Source of the DNA: Lysobacter solisilvae | GTDB taxonomy: Bacteria > Pseudomonadota > Gammaproteobacteria > Xanthomonadales > Xanthomonadaceae | Reading direction: 5' to 3' | Length of the DNA: 64,000 nt | Assembly (NCBI RefSeq): GCF_016613535.2 | Contig: NZ_CP071518.1 | Location: forward strand, 806,001 to 870,000 | Shown: positions 18,499-27,697 of the stretch, in pieces | Position numbering within the stretch: the stretch's first letter is position 1 | Layout: the number at the start of each line of letters is the position of its first letter | Position numbers and translations under genes: made by a program | The notes under the pieces: generated by a model | What the model saw: only the letters and a program-made list of their open reading frames with translations | Told to the model about the DNA's origin: nothing | The model's database searches: none

Positions 18499-19611
18499 TC
18501 ATGCCGCCGGGGCGGCTTCCGCTACCAGACGCCGACGCGACAGCAGGCGTCCGCGAAGCGCCAGGCCCGGCCGCTCCACCAGGTAGTGCAGCAGCGCGCC
18601 GGCGCCCAGCGACGCGGCGGCATAGACGACGAAGGTCAGCAGGCCACGACCGGCGATCGCTTCGCCCCAGTAGGTGCCCACCAGGTGGAACACCGGTTTG
18701 TGCACCAGGTACAGGCTGTAGGAAATCGCCGCGAGCCAAGCCATGCCCGGCACCCGCCAGCGCCCGATCGCGCCGTGTCGCTGGGCGGCGGCGCACACCA
18801 GCAGGGCCAGTCCGGTCGACAACACCGGCCAGCCGATCGAGTTGCCCAGCAGGCCGGTGCGTTCGCGGAACAGCCACAGCGCCAGCGCCATCACCAGCAC
18901 GCCGGCCGCCAGCACGGCATTGGCGCGCTGCGAGAGCCACTCCCACAGGCCGGGACGGAACACCCGCACCACCGCCAGCACGACGCCGGCCAGCAGGCCG
19001 TCCAACCGGCACCAGGTCGGGTAGTAGATGTCCTCGACGAACCAGTTCCGCGCCGGCGCCGTGGCGGTGTCGTGCAGCCAGACCGCGCTGCGTACGGCGA
19101 TGCCGGCCAGCACCAGGCCCACGCACAGCGCGAGCACGCCGCGCGGCGAGGACCGGCGAACCATCGCCCAGGCCAGCACCGGGAAGACCAGGTAGAAATG
19201 CTCTTCCACGCACAGCGACCAGGCGTTGGAGAAGGCCGCGTTGTTGGCGTAGTCGATGTCCAGGTTGACGATGAAGGCCAGGAACTTCCACGCCGGCTCC
19301 ATGGCGGGCGCTTCGGCGAAGGCCGGCACCAGCAGGTATACCGCCAGCACCACCCAGAACGCCGGCAGGATGCGGAAGGCGCGGCGCAGGTAGAAGTCGC
19401 GGAACGAAAACGTTTCGCCGCGGGCCAGCGGCGCGAGCACCTGGTGTCCGATCAGGAAGCCGCTGAGTACGAAGAACAGGTCCACGCCCATCCAGCCGTA
19501 ACGCGACAGCCAGTCCCACTGCTCGCCCAGGCCACCGACCAGGAAGGAATGGAACAGCATGACCCACGCGATGGCGATCGCGCGCAACAGGTCGAGACCG
19601 GGGATACGCAT
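18499..19611 (-). CDS. Acyltransferase-3 family membrane protein (OafA/YrhL-like)
   Basis: Inner-membrane O-acyltransferase, typically adding acetyl or succinyl groups to sugars of surface polysaccharide. The 370-residue protein begins GLDLLRAIAIAWVMLFHS, carrying the conserved R and H of the family, followed by GVDLFFVLSGFLIG, FYLRRAFRILPAFW and about ten hydrophobic segments. The ATG at 19611 follows AAGGA; the frame extends upstream without homology. The acceptor is unknown, as it is not in a polysaccharide cluster. Confidence 0.85.
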   Translation of the reverse strand: MRIPGLDLLRAIAIAWVMLFHSFLVGGLGEQWDWLSRYGWMGVDLFFVLSGFLIGHQVLAPLARGETFSFRDFYLRRAFRILPAFWVVLAVYLLVPAFAEAPAMEPAWKFLAFIVNLDIDYANNAAFSNAWSLCVEEHFYLVFPVLAWAMVRRSSPRGVLALCVGLVLAGIAVRSAVWLHDTATAPARNWFVEDIYYPTWCRLDGLLAGVVLAVVRVFRPGLWEWLSQRANAVLAAGVLVMALALWLFRERTGLLGNSIGWPVLSTGLALLVCAAAQRHGAIGRWRVPGMAWLAAISYSLYLVHKPVFHLVGTYWGEAIAGRGLLTFVVYAAASLGAGALLHYLVERPGLALRGRLLSRRRLVAEAAPAA

Positions 19612-19920
19612 GCAGCGTCCTTGCAGGTGGAAGTGGAGGGAATGTCCGCGGCACCCGCGCGGCGTCCGGCGCACTGCCAGGGGTCGCGCGAGGAAAGTCG
19701 ACGGAGTGCGCAAATGATCGCAGCATCGCCCGATCGATGGCAGTGGGCCGTCGCACGCGCGACCGCCGTGACGCCGGTTACCGCCGGCCATCGCCACCCG
19801 GACCGGCGGCACATCCACAACGTTGGAGTGACGCTCGGGCCACAACGAACCGGACGGCGATGCCGCCGCCCGGGAAACCCTCCGCTCCCGACGCCCGCCG
19901 GCGCGGGCCGGCGGCGTGGC
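19612..19920. other. 309-bp gene-free stretch downstream of speA
   Basis: Holds the acyltransferase promoter region and a GC-rich hairpin near 19896-19918 (CGCCCGCCGGC…GCCGGCGGCG type) that may end speA transcription. I see no gene. Confidence 0.5.
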
Positions 19921-21810
19921 TCAGCCCAGCGGTTCGTCGCTGAGGTAGGTGTAGGCCGTCAGGCCCGCTTCCAGGGCGGCATTGAGGCGCGCGGCCTCGT
20001 CGGCCGCCAGGTGCGCGGCGGCGACCTTGGCGGTGTACTGCGCGCGCAGGTCGGACAGCCGGTAGCCGACGTAGTCGAGCATCACATCGGCGGTATCGCC
20101 GCGGCGCTGCTGGCTCATCGCGTAGCCGTCGCCGTCGATGTGCACCTCGATCGCGTCGGTGTCGCCGAACAGGTTGTGGATGTCGCCGAGGATTTCCTGG
20201 TACGCACCGACCAGGAAGAAGCCCAGCCGGTACGACTGCCCGGGCTTCATCTCGTGCAGCGGCAGCGAGCTGTCCAGCCCCTCGGTCTCCACGTAGGTTT
20301 CGATCATGCCGTCGGAGTCGCAGGTCATGTCGGCGATCACGCCGCGGCGCGTGGGCGCCTCGTCCAGGCGCTCGATCGGCGCGATCGGGAAGACCTGGTC
20401 GATCGCCCACACGTCGGGCATCGACTCGAACACGCTGAAGTTGACGAAGTACTTGTCGACCAGGCGGTCGTTGAGTTCGTCGAGCAGGTCGCGGTGGCTC
20501 TTTTCGTCGTAGCTCAGGCGCGCGCGCACGGCGTGCGCGATGGCGTAGAACAGGTCGTCGATGCGGGCGCGGTGGGTGAGGTCGATCTGGCCCAGGGCGT
20601 AGAGCGACAGGCCTTCGCTGTGGTGGTGCTGGGCCTCGTGGAACAGCTCCATCGCCGGGCGCTGGTCGAGCTCGGAATGGATCTCGCGCAGGTGTCGGAT
20701 GACCGCCGGCTCGTCGTCGTGCTGGTCGGGCACGCGGCCTTCGGGCGCCTGTTCGACTTCGCTGACGTTGGCCACCAGCACCGCATGGTGCGCGGTCATC
20801 GCACGGCCGCATTCGGTGACGATGCGCGGCGGCGGCAGCGCGTATTCCTCGCAGGCCTCGGCCAGCGGCTGCACGATGCTGGAGGCGTACTGGTTCACGC
20901 CGTAGTTGATCGAGCAGTAGCTGCGCGAACGCGTGCCCTCGTAGTCGATGCCCAGCCCGCCGCCGACGTCCATGTAGCGCACCTTCGCGCCGAGCACGGA
21001 CAGCTCGACGAAGTAACGGGTGGCTTCGCGCATGCCGTTGGCGATGTCGCGGACGTTGGAGATCTGCGAACCCATGTGGAAATGCAGCAGGCCCAGGCAG
21101 TCTTCCAGGCCGGCGTCGCGCAGCTCCTTCCACAGGTCCAGCACCTGCCGCGGCGACAGCCCGAACTTGGCCTTGTCGCCGCCGCTGTTCTGCCACTTGC
21201 CCGCGCCCAGCGAGGCCAGGCGCATGCGCACGCCCAGGCCGGGCTTGACGCCCAGCGCGCGCGCTTCCTCGATGATCAGCGGCAGCTCGGAGGGCTTCTC
21301 GACGACGATGAAGGTCTCCAGGCCGAGCTTGCGGCCGATCAGCGCCAGCCGGATGTATTCGCGGTCCTTGTAGCCGTTGCAGACGATCAGGCCGCCCGGA
21401 CGCGACAGCGCCAGCACCGCCATCAGCTCGGGCTTGCTGCCTGCTTCCAGGCCGAAGCCGTCGCCGTGGTGCGAGGCCAGCGTGCCGGCGACGCCCGCGT
21501 GCTGGTTGACCTTGATCGGATAGACCGCGGTGTAGCCGCCGGCGTAATCCCAGTCGGTCATCGCCTGGGTGAACGCGCCCTGCAGCTTGCGCAACCGATC
21601 GCCGAGGATGTCCGGGAAGCGCACCAGCAGGGGCAGCTTGGCGCCCTGCGCCCGCGCCCTGTCGACCACTTCGGGCAACGGGATGTGCGGCCCCTGCGCC
21701 CCACGCGGCGCGACGGTGATGCGCCCGGCCGTGTCGACATCGAAGTAGCCCTCCGACCAGTGTGGGATCGAATAGGTCCTGCGGGCGTGGTCGAGCGACC
21801 AGGCGGTCAT
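19921..21810 (-). CDS. speA: Biosynthetic arginine decarboxylase
   Basis: PLP enzyme converting arginine to agmatine, the first step of the agmatine route to putrescine and spermidine. The 629-residue length is right for SpeA (fold III, alanine-racemase type). PLP lysine is K100 in AVYPIKVNQ; HFHMGSQ and DVGGGLGIDYEGT bind the phosphate, and the C-terminal CDSD segment is present. The ATG at 21810 gives the family N-terminus. speE, for the later spermidine step, lies 2 kb away on the other strand. Confidence 0.95.
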   Translation of the reverse strand: MTAWSLDHARRTYSIPHWSEGYFDVDTAGRITVAPRGAQGPHIPLPEVVDRARAQGAKLPLLVRFPDILGDRLRKLQGAFTQAMTDWDYAGGYTAVYPIKVNQHAGVAGTLASHHGDGFGLEAGSKPELMAVLALSRPGGLIVCNGYKDREYIRLALIGRKLGLETFIVVEKPSELPLIIEEARALGVKPGLGVRMRLASLGAGKWQNSGGDKAKFGLSPRQVLDLWKELRDAGLEDCLGLLHFHMGSQISNVRDIANGMREATRYFVELSVLGAKVRYMDVGGGLGIDYEGTRSRSYCSINYGVNQYASSIVQPLAEACEEYALPPPRIVTECGRAMTAHHAVLVANVSEVEQAPEGRVPDQHDDEPAVIRHLREIHSELDQRPAMELFHEAQHHHSEGLSLYALGQIDLTHRARIDDLFYAIAHAVRARLSYDEKSHRDLLDELNDRLVDKYFVNFSVFESMPDVWAIDQVFPIAPIERLDEAPTRRGVIADMTCDSDGMIETYVETEGLDSSLPLHEMKPGQSYRLGFFLVGAYQEILGDIHNLFGDTDAIEVHIDGDGYAMSQQRRGDTADVMLDYVGYRLSDLRAQYTAKVAAAHLAADEAARLNAALEAGLTAYTYLSDEPLG

Positions 21811-21889
21811 GGGCGTGCGTCCGGGTAGTTGAGAGCGGACACGCATTGTAGGGCCTGCCCGCCGCCGGGATGCCAACGCCCTGTCGACG

Positions 21890-23752
21890 TCAGTCGCGCG
21901 GCCGCTCGTACACGGGCACGGCGCAGGCCTGTCGCACGCGCGAGGCCAGTGCGCGGCGGTCGCTGCTGGTGAACAGCGTGTGCGGACCCGGCAGTGCCAT
22001 GGCGGCCTGCAGCCGCCGCAGCGCGGCGGGCTCGCTGGCCACCGATCCACGGTAGTCGAGCAGCAGCACGTAGTGCGAACGGGCTTCGGCGAGCGCAGCG
22101 CGCTGGCAGGCGATCCATGCGCGCACGACCCGCGGCTCGCCGGCCAGCGTGCGCGCCAGCGCGTCCAGGGCCTGGACGGACAGGTCGTGCGGCTGGAGCG
22201 CGCGCTCGTCGGGCGCTTTCGCGTCGGACGCATCGTCGCCGGCAGCGTCGACGTCGAGGACGGGCGGCAGGCTTGCCGCCATCGTGGCGATCGCCGCCGC
22301 GGCGGCGGCCGGCAGGTGCGGGTCCAGGCGCGCCCTCGCCAGCTCCGCGGCCACCTCGCCCGCGGCCGCGGCGTCGCGCGCGATGGCCTGCTCGAGTTGC
22401 GCCAGGCCCGTCTGCCACTGGCCGCGGCGCAGCAGCAGCAGGCCGGTGCGCAGCAGCAGCAACGCGCTGTCCGGCGCGTGCTGGCGCGCGGCTTCGTACA
22501 GCGGCAGCGGGTCGAGCTCCGGCCGCAGGCGCTCTACCAGCTGGGCGCGCTCCAGATGCGCGGCGGCGTCGAGCTCCAGGCGCCGCTCCAGCTCCTCCAG
22601 GCGGGCGCGCTCGCTCGCCGTGGCGTCGAAGTGTGTCTGCCACGCCTGGCGCACGTGCTCGCGCCAGGCGCGGTCCAGCTGTGCGCCGATCGCGTCCGCA
22701 TGCGCACCCAGGTAGTGGGTCGCCGCGTCACCGTCGCGCGGGCGCAGCGCGGGCGCCCCGCCCAGTGCCCGCGCGCGCTGTGCGAGCGAAGGATGCGTGT
22801 CGTCGGGACCGGCAGGACGTTCGCCCAGCGCGGACAGGCGCGCGGGATCCGGCGCCGGTACTTCGGCCAGCGCGCGGGCAAGGTCGGCCTGCAGGCCCGC
22901 CGTCGGGTGCCGCTGCGCGCGCATGCGCGCTTCCAGGCGCGGGCGGAAGTCGCGGTCGAGCCAATGCTCGGCCACGGCCAGGCGGGTCAGTCCGCTGATG
23001 GCGGCCTGCGGCGAGGTCGTCCGCGCGGCCACCGCGTCGGCGCCGTATTCGTGGTGGCGGGCCAGCGCCAGGCTGTACGCGTTGAACCAGGGCACGTACC
23101 AGCGATAGAACAGGTACAGCCCGACGTTGCCGCCGCGCGATGCCATCCCCTCCAGCACGCGTGCCCAGCTGAGGCGGACCCGGTAGATCCAGCCCGAGAA
23201 GGCCTGGTCGCGCTGGCCGAAATGGCCGAATTCGTGGGCGATCACCGCGTCCAGCTCGGCCGGGTCGAGCAGCCGCAGCATCGGCAGCCCCAGCACCAGG
23301 TACAGGTCGTGGCCGGCCAGCCCCCACGCGCGCGGCACGCCGGCGGCGGCCGCGTTGAGCTCACCGTCGATCACGATGCCCTTCAGGGGCGGCGCGCCGG
23401 TGGTCGCGCGCAGCTGCTCGACCCGGGCGAACAATGCCGGCGCCTGCTCCGTCGCCAGCTCCTGGCCGGCGGGCTTTTCGAAGCGGATCCACAGCGCGCG
23501 CCAGACCATCACGCCCAGCACGCCGGGCACCAGGATCAGGTAGGCATGGGCATAGCCCAGCGGTTCGCCGGAAAACAGCAGGTGGCCGAGCGCGATCAGC
23601 GGCAGGCCGAGGCCGAAGGCCAGGACCAGCAGCAGCACCGCATACCCGACCGCCGCGACGGCGGCCAGCTTGAACCGGTACAGGCCCGGCGAGTGCTCGA
23701 TCTGCTGCTGCAGCCGCGCGACGAGGGCCGCGTGCCGGTGCCGTGACGCCAT
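21890..23752 (-). CDS. M48-family membrane metallopeptidase with C-terminal repeat region
   Basis: Predicted zinc peptidase of the inner membrane (620 residues). Two hydrophobic segments (~35-60 and ~68-90) precede the M48 catalytic domain. The zinc motif is HEFGH (H173, E174, H177), with the third-ligand region HHEYGADAVAARTTS about 70 residues on. The C-terminal ~300 residues are Ala/Leu-rich helices resembling TPR. Substrate unknown; a quality-control role like HtpX/YcaL is inference. It lies 79 nt upstream of speA on the same strand and diverges from speE. Confidence 0.82.
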   Translation of the reverse strand: MASRHRHAALVARLQQQIEHSPGLYRFKLAAVAAVGYAVLLLVLAFGLGLPLIALGHLLFSGEPLGYAHAYLILVPGVLGVMVWRALWIRFEKPAGQELATEQAPALFARVEQLRATTGAPPLKGIVIDGELNAAAAGVPRAWGLAGHDLYLVLGLPMLRLLDPAELDAVIAHEFGHFGQRDQAFSGWIYRVRLSWARVLEGMASRGGNVGLYLFYRWYVPWFNAYSLALARHHEYGADAVAARTTSPQAAISGLTRLAVAEHWLDRDFRPRLEARMRAQRHPTAGLQADLARALAEVPAPDPARLSALGERPAGPDDTHPSLAQRARALGGAPALRPRDGDAATHYLGAHADAIGAQLDRAWREHVRQAWQTHFDATASERARLEELERRLELDAAAHLERAQLVERLRPELDPLPLYEAARQHAPDSALLLLRTGLLLLRRGQWQTGLAQLEQAIARDAAAAGEVAAELARARLDPHLPAAAAAAIATMAASLPPVLDVDAAGDDASDAKAPDERALQPHDLSVQALDALARTLAGEPRVVRAWIACQRAALAEARSHYVLLLDYRGSVASEPAALRRLQAAMALPGPHTLFTSSDRRALASRVRQACAVPVYERPRD

Positions 23753-23827
23753 GTCGCCTCCTGTCGCCGCCCGGCCGGGCGGAGGCGGCCATCCTAGGCG
23801 ATGACCCGGCCCTGCGGAGGCTTTCGC

Positions 23828-23833
23828 TACAAT
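23828..23833 (+). promoter_or_regulatory. Candidate -10 box upstream of speE
   Basis: TACAAT within GCTACAAT lies 33 nt before the speE start. No consensus -35 box is visible. Confidence 0.35.
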
Positions 23834-23866
23834 CCGCGCCCCACCTGCCCCACGGGAATGCCCACG

Positions 23867-24718
23867 ATGACCACCGCCACCTCCTGGCACTACGAGAATT
23901 TCGACCGCGCCGGATCGGCCATCGGCTACCGCATCACCCGCAAGCTGGACGAGGTGCAGTCGCCCTTCCAGTTCATCGAGATCTTCGAGAGCACCGACTG
24001 GGGCAACCTGATGCTCATCGACGGCGCGATGATGCTCACCACGCGCGACAACTTCCTCTACCACGAGATGATGTCGCACCCGGCGCTGTTCACGCATGCC
24101 AGCCCCAGGCACGTCGTGATCATCGGCGGCGGCGACTGCGGCACGCTGCGCGAGGTGCTCAAGCACCCGGGCGTGGAAAAGGCCGTCCAGTGCGACATCG
24201 ACGAACAGGTCACGCGCATGGCCGAGAAGTGGTTCCCCGAGCTGTGCGAGTCCAATGACGACCCGCGCGCGCAGCTGCTGTTCGACGACGGCATCGCCTA
24301 CATGGCCAACTGTGCGCCGGGCAGCGTCGACATCGTGATCGTGGATTCGACCGATCCGGTCGGCCCGGCGGAGGGGCTGTTCAACAAGGCCTTCTACGAG
24401 TCGTGCTTCCGCGCGCTCAAGGACGACGGCATCCTGGTGCAGCAGTCCGAATCGCCGCTGGTGCTGCTGGACCTGATCCGCGAAATGCGCGGCGAGATGG
24501 GCAAGGCGGGTTTTGCCACCTTCCAGACGCTGCCGTTCCCGCAGCCGTGCTACCCGACCGGGTGGTGGTCGTGCACCCTGGCCCGCAAGTCCGGCGGCTT
24601 CGAGTTCCGCGACGGCGACGCCCGCGCCAAGCTGTTCGACACGCGCTACTACAGCGCCGACATCCACCGGGGCGCGCAGACGCTGCCGCCGTTCGTCGCC
24701 GCGGGGCTGGACGGGTAA
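23867..24718 (+). CDS. speE: Spermidine synthase
   Basis: Transfers an aminopropyl group from decarboxylated SAM to putrescine. The 283-residue protein shows the SpeE motifs YHEMMSHPALFTH, the nucleotide loop IIGGGDCGTLREVLKH, the catalytic-Asp segment VDSTDPVGPAEGLF and PFPQPCYPTGWWSCTLA. The ATG at 23867 has a weak GGGA site about 9 nt upstream; an ATG at 23858 is also possible. The adjacent speA suggests a common polyamine function. Confidence 0.95.
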   Translation: MTTATSWHYENFDRAGSAIGYRITRKLDEVQSPFQFIEIFESTDWGNLMLIDGAMMLTTRDNFLYHEMMSHPALFTHASPRHVVIIGGGDCGTLREVLKHPGVEKAVQCDIDEQVTRMAEKWFPELCESNDDPRAQLLFDDGIAYMANCAPGSVDIVIVDSTDPVGPAEGLFNKAFYESCFRALKDDGILVQQSESPLVLLDLIREMRGEMGKAGFATFQTLPFPQPCYPTGWWSCTLARKSGGFEFRDGDARAKLFDTRYYSADIHRGAQTLPPFVAAGLDG

Positions 24719-24810
24719 GCCGGCCGTCTTCAAGGCGTGTCCCCGGTCGCAGGTCGGCCCGGGGCGCTGTGCTACGGTGCCGGCTGGACGTATTTTCCAC
24801 CTGGACGGTA

Positions 24811-26727
24811 ATGCGCTGGATCCGGGGGGATGTCTTGCGCGGACTTGGGCTGCTTCCGATGTTGCTCGCGCTGGGCTGGCTCGCGTCGCAGGACGTGCCG
24901 GCCCAGGCGCGCACGCCCGGACCGGACCCCGTCGCATTCGACCGCCTGGTCGAGGCGGTGGAACGCGGCGACCGGGTCATCACCAGCCCGCAGGAAATCC
25001 GCGGGGTGGTCCAGGAACTCGATGCCCTGCGCCCGCGCGAAGACGCGATGCGCGAACTGCGGCTGCGCGGTTTCCGCTGCGACTACGACGACCTGGGCCC
25101 GCCCGCCAGCGGGCTGGCCTACGCGCGCGCGGGCCTGAGCGACGCCCGGCGCCTGCAGGACGTGGGCTCGCAGATCCGCTTCCTCCTGTGCGAGGGCCAC
25201 TACATCGATGGCTCGGGACTGGTCAGCCAGTCGATCGTCCCGGTGGAGGCCGCGCTCGCCCTCGCCCGCAAGCATGAGGATCCGCGGCTGCTGGCCCAGG
25301 CGCTGGCGCACCGCGGCGGGCTGCGCTCGCTGGTCGGCGAGCAGGCCGCGGCGCTGGGGGACTTCCTCGACGCGCAGCGTGCGCTGTCCAAGGCGGGCCT
25401 GAAGAAGGAAGCCGAGGCTGCGCTGCAGGACATCGCGGTGGCCTACCGGCGCATGGGCGACCACGCCAAAGCGCTGGAATACCTGCGCCAGAGCGTGGCC
25501 TTCGCCGAACGCGAAGGCTACTGGAGCACGCTGACCATCGGGCTGCTGCAGACCGCGTTCCTGCACGAGGACCTGGGCCGGCTCGACGAGTCGCTGGCCG
25601 TGCTGCGGCGCGTGTCGGCGCTGGCCCTCCAGCACGGCCTGGAATACGACGCCGCCGCGGCCCAGCTGGGCATGGCGTCGGTGCTCGTCAAGAAAGGCCA
25701 ATGGGATGCGGCCGAGCTGGCCCTGTCGGCCGCCAGCGATGGCTTCGACCGCCTGGCCGACCGTTCCAACGAAGGCATGCTGCACCTGGTGCGCGGGCAG
25801 GTGCATGCCGGCCGCGGTGACCATGCCGGCGCGATCGCGCAGTACCTGGAAGCCGGGCGCGCCTTCGACATCGACCCCAACCTGCGCTACCAGGTGGACC
25901 TGTACGCCGCCCGATCGCTGAGCCAGGAAGCGCTGGGCAACTATCGCGCCGCGCTCAACGACCTCAAGCTGGAACGCAGCGGGCGACGCAAGCTCAACGA
26001 GGATGCGCGCACGCAGCAATCGCTGCTGCTGCAGTACCAGTTCGACACCGCGCGCCGCGACCTGCAGAACGCGCAGCTGCAGTCCGAGCGCCGCAACCAG
26101 CAGAAGCAGCTGGCGATGATCCGCCGCGCGAACCGCTGGCAGGCCGCCGCGCTGGTCAGCTTCGGCCTGCTGCTGGTGGGGCTGGTCATCGTGCTGGTCC
26201 AGCAGCATCGCCGCACGCGCCGAATCCATGCCCTCGCGCTGACCGATGCGCTCACCGGCGTGGCGAACCGGCGCCACCTGGAAGCCGCCGCGGCCGAGGC
26301 GGTCAGCCGCTCCCGCGCGGACCACAAGCCGCTGTCGGTGCTGACCTTCGACCTGGACTGCTTCAAGCGCATCAACGACAACCACGGCCACGCCTGCGGC
26401 GACCGCGTGCTGGTGCGCATCGTGCGCGAATGCGAGGCCGCGCTGCGCCAGGGCGACCTGCTGGGGCGCATCGGCGGCGAGGAGTTCGTCGTGCTGCTGC
26501 CCGACACCGCGCCGGACCATGCGATGCAGGTGGCCGAACGCCTGCGCGAGAGCATCGAGCGCCTGGACCTGTCGGACATCGCGGCGGACATCCGCGTGAC
26601 CATCAGCCTGGGCCTGGCGTTGCTGCAGGCCCACGACCACGCACTGGGCGACGTGATCGATCGCGCCGACGCCGCGCTCTACCGGGCCAAGGCCGCGGGC
26701 CGCAACCGGGTGGAAGTGGAGGCCTGA
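24811..26727 (+). CDS. TPR–transmembrane–GGDEF diguanylate cyclase
   Basis: Predicted c-di-GMP synthase of 638 residues. It has an N-terminal signal/membrane segment (~9-26), an extracytoplasmic array of helical TPR-like repeats (~60-400), a coiled stretch, one membrane segment (~445-465) and a cytoplasmic GGDEF domain. The active site is GGEEF (555-559), with an RxxD inhibitory site, RQGD, at 546-549, so it should be active and feedback-controlled. The ATG at 24811 is chosen; TTG at 24832 is an alternative. It is convergent with glnB, only 25 bp away. Confidence 0.88.
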   Translation: MRWIRGDVLRGLGLLPMLLALGWLASQDVPAQARTPGPDPVAFDRLVEAVERGDRVITSPQEIRGVVQELDALRPREDAMRELRLRGFRCDYDDLGPPASGLAYARAGLSDARRLQDVGSQIRFLLCEGHYIDGSGLVSQSIVPVEAALALARKHEDPRLLAQALAHRGGLRSLVGEQAAALGDFLDAQRALSKAGLKKEAEAALQDIAVAYRRMGDHAKALEYLRQSVAFAEREGYWSTLTIGLLQTAFLHEDLGRLDESLAVLRRVSALALQHGLEYDAAAAQLGMASVLVKKGQWDAAELALSAASDGFDRLADRSNEGMLHLVRGQVHAGRGDHAGAIAQYLEAGRAFDIDPNLRYQVDLYAARSLSQEALGNYRAALNDLKLERSGRRKLNEDARTQQSLLLQYQFDTARRDLQNAQLQSERRNQQKQLAMIRRANRWQAAALVSFGLLLVGLVIVLVQQHRRTRRIHALALTDALTGVANRRHLEAAAAEAVSRSRADHKPLSVLTFDLDCFKRINDNHGHACGDRVLVRIVRECEAALRQGDLLGRIGGEEFVVLLPDTAPDHAMQVAERLRESIERLDLSDIAADIRVTISLGLALLQAHDHALGDVIDRADAALYRAKAAGRNRVEVEA

Positions 26728-26752
26728 AGCGCGGCCTGGCGGCGCTGCCGAT

Positions 26753-27217
<465 letters not shown>

Positions 27218-27223
27218 CGCGGC

Positions 27224-27229
27224 TACAAT
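27224..27229 (+). promoter_or_regulatory. Candidate -10 box for ubiK–comM
   Basis: TACAAT (in GGCTACAATC) lies 182 nt before ubiK. The TTCACC words of the upstream repeats are not at -35 spacing. Confidence 0.35.
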
Positions 27230-27411
27230 CTGGCGCAGCCGGGCCGGCGCACCGGACGGTGGAGTGCGACGCGCGGGTCACGCGAAGCCCGCCGGGCCGT
27301 CCGGACGGACAGTTTCGGACGATTCTTACCGTGCGCCGGGCCGCACGCCGACTGCGTCGCCCCGCGCCCGGCGCGATCCTGCGCCTACCGCCGCCGAAGG
27401 AGACCCTTGCC

Positions 27412-27687
27412 ATGATCGACCTGAGCCACCTGGACGACCTCGCCCGCCGCCTCAGCGCCCTGGTGCCGCCGGGCGTGCGCGAGGGCCGCGAGGAACTGCA
27501 GCAGAATTTCAAGAGCGTCCTGCAGTCCGGGCTGTCGCGGCTGGACCTGGTGACCCGCGAGGAGTTCGAGGTGCAGCGCGCGGTGCTGCTGCGCACGCGC
27601 GAGAAACTCGAGGAACTGCAGCGCACGGTCGCGCAGCTGGAAGAGCGGCTGGGCGGCGCGTCCGCCGTCGACACGCAGCGCCACTGA
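27412..27687 (+). CDS. ubiK: Ubiquinone biosynthesis accessory factor UbiK (YqiC, BMFP family)
   Basis: Small membrane-associated coiled-coil protein that partners UbiJ in organising the soluble Ubi complex. The 91-residue protein starts MIDLSHLDDLARRLSALVPP and has the conserved middle LQQNFKSVLQSGLSRLDLVTREEFEVQ plus a C-terminal coiled coil (LLRTREKLEELQRTVAQLEERL). The start at 27412 follows AAGGAG. comM begins 10 nt downstream. UbiJ and UbiB are encoded near 48 kb. Confidence 0.9.
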   Translation: MIDLSHLDDLARRLSALVPPGVREGREELQQNFKSVLQSGLSRLDLVTREEFEVQRAVLLRTREKLEELQRTVAQLEERLGGASAVDTQRH

Positions 27688-27697
27688 GTTTTCCGCC

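Noticed and set aside
18454..21828. 1,124-codon open frame on the + strand antisense to the acyltransferase and speA genes
   Set aside because: Shadow frame: composition typical of antisense GC-rich DNA, no ribosome site, and it crosses two real genes.
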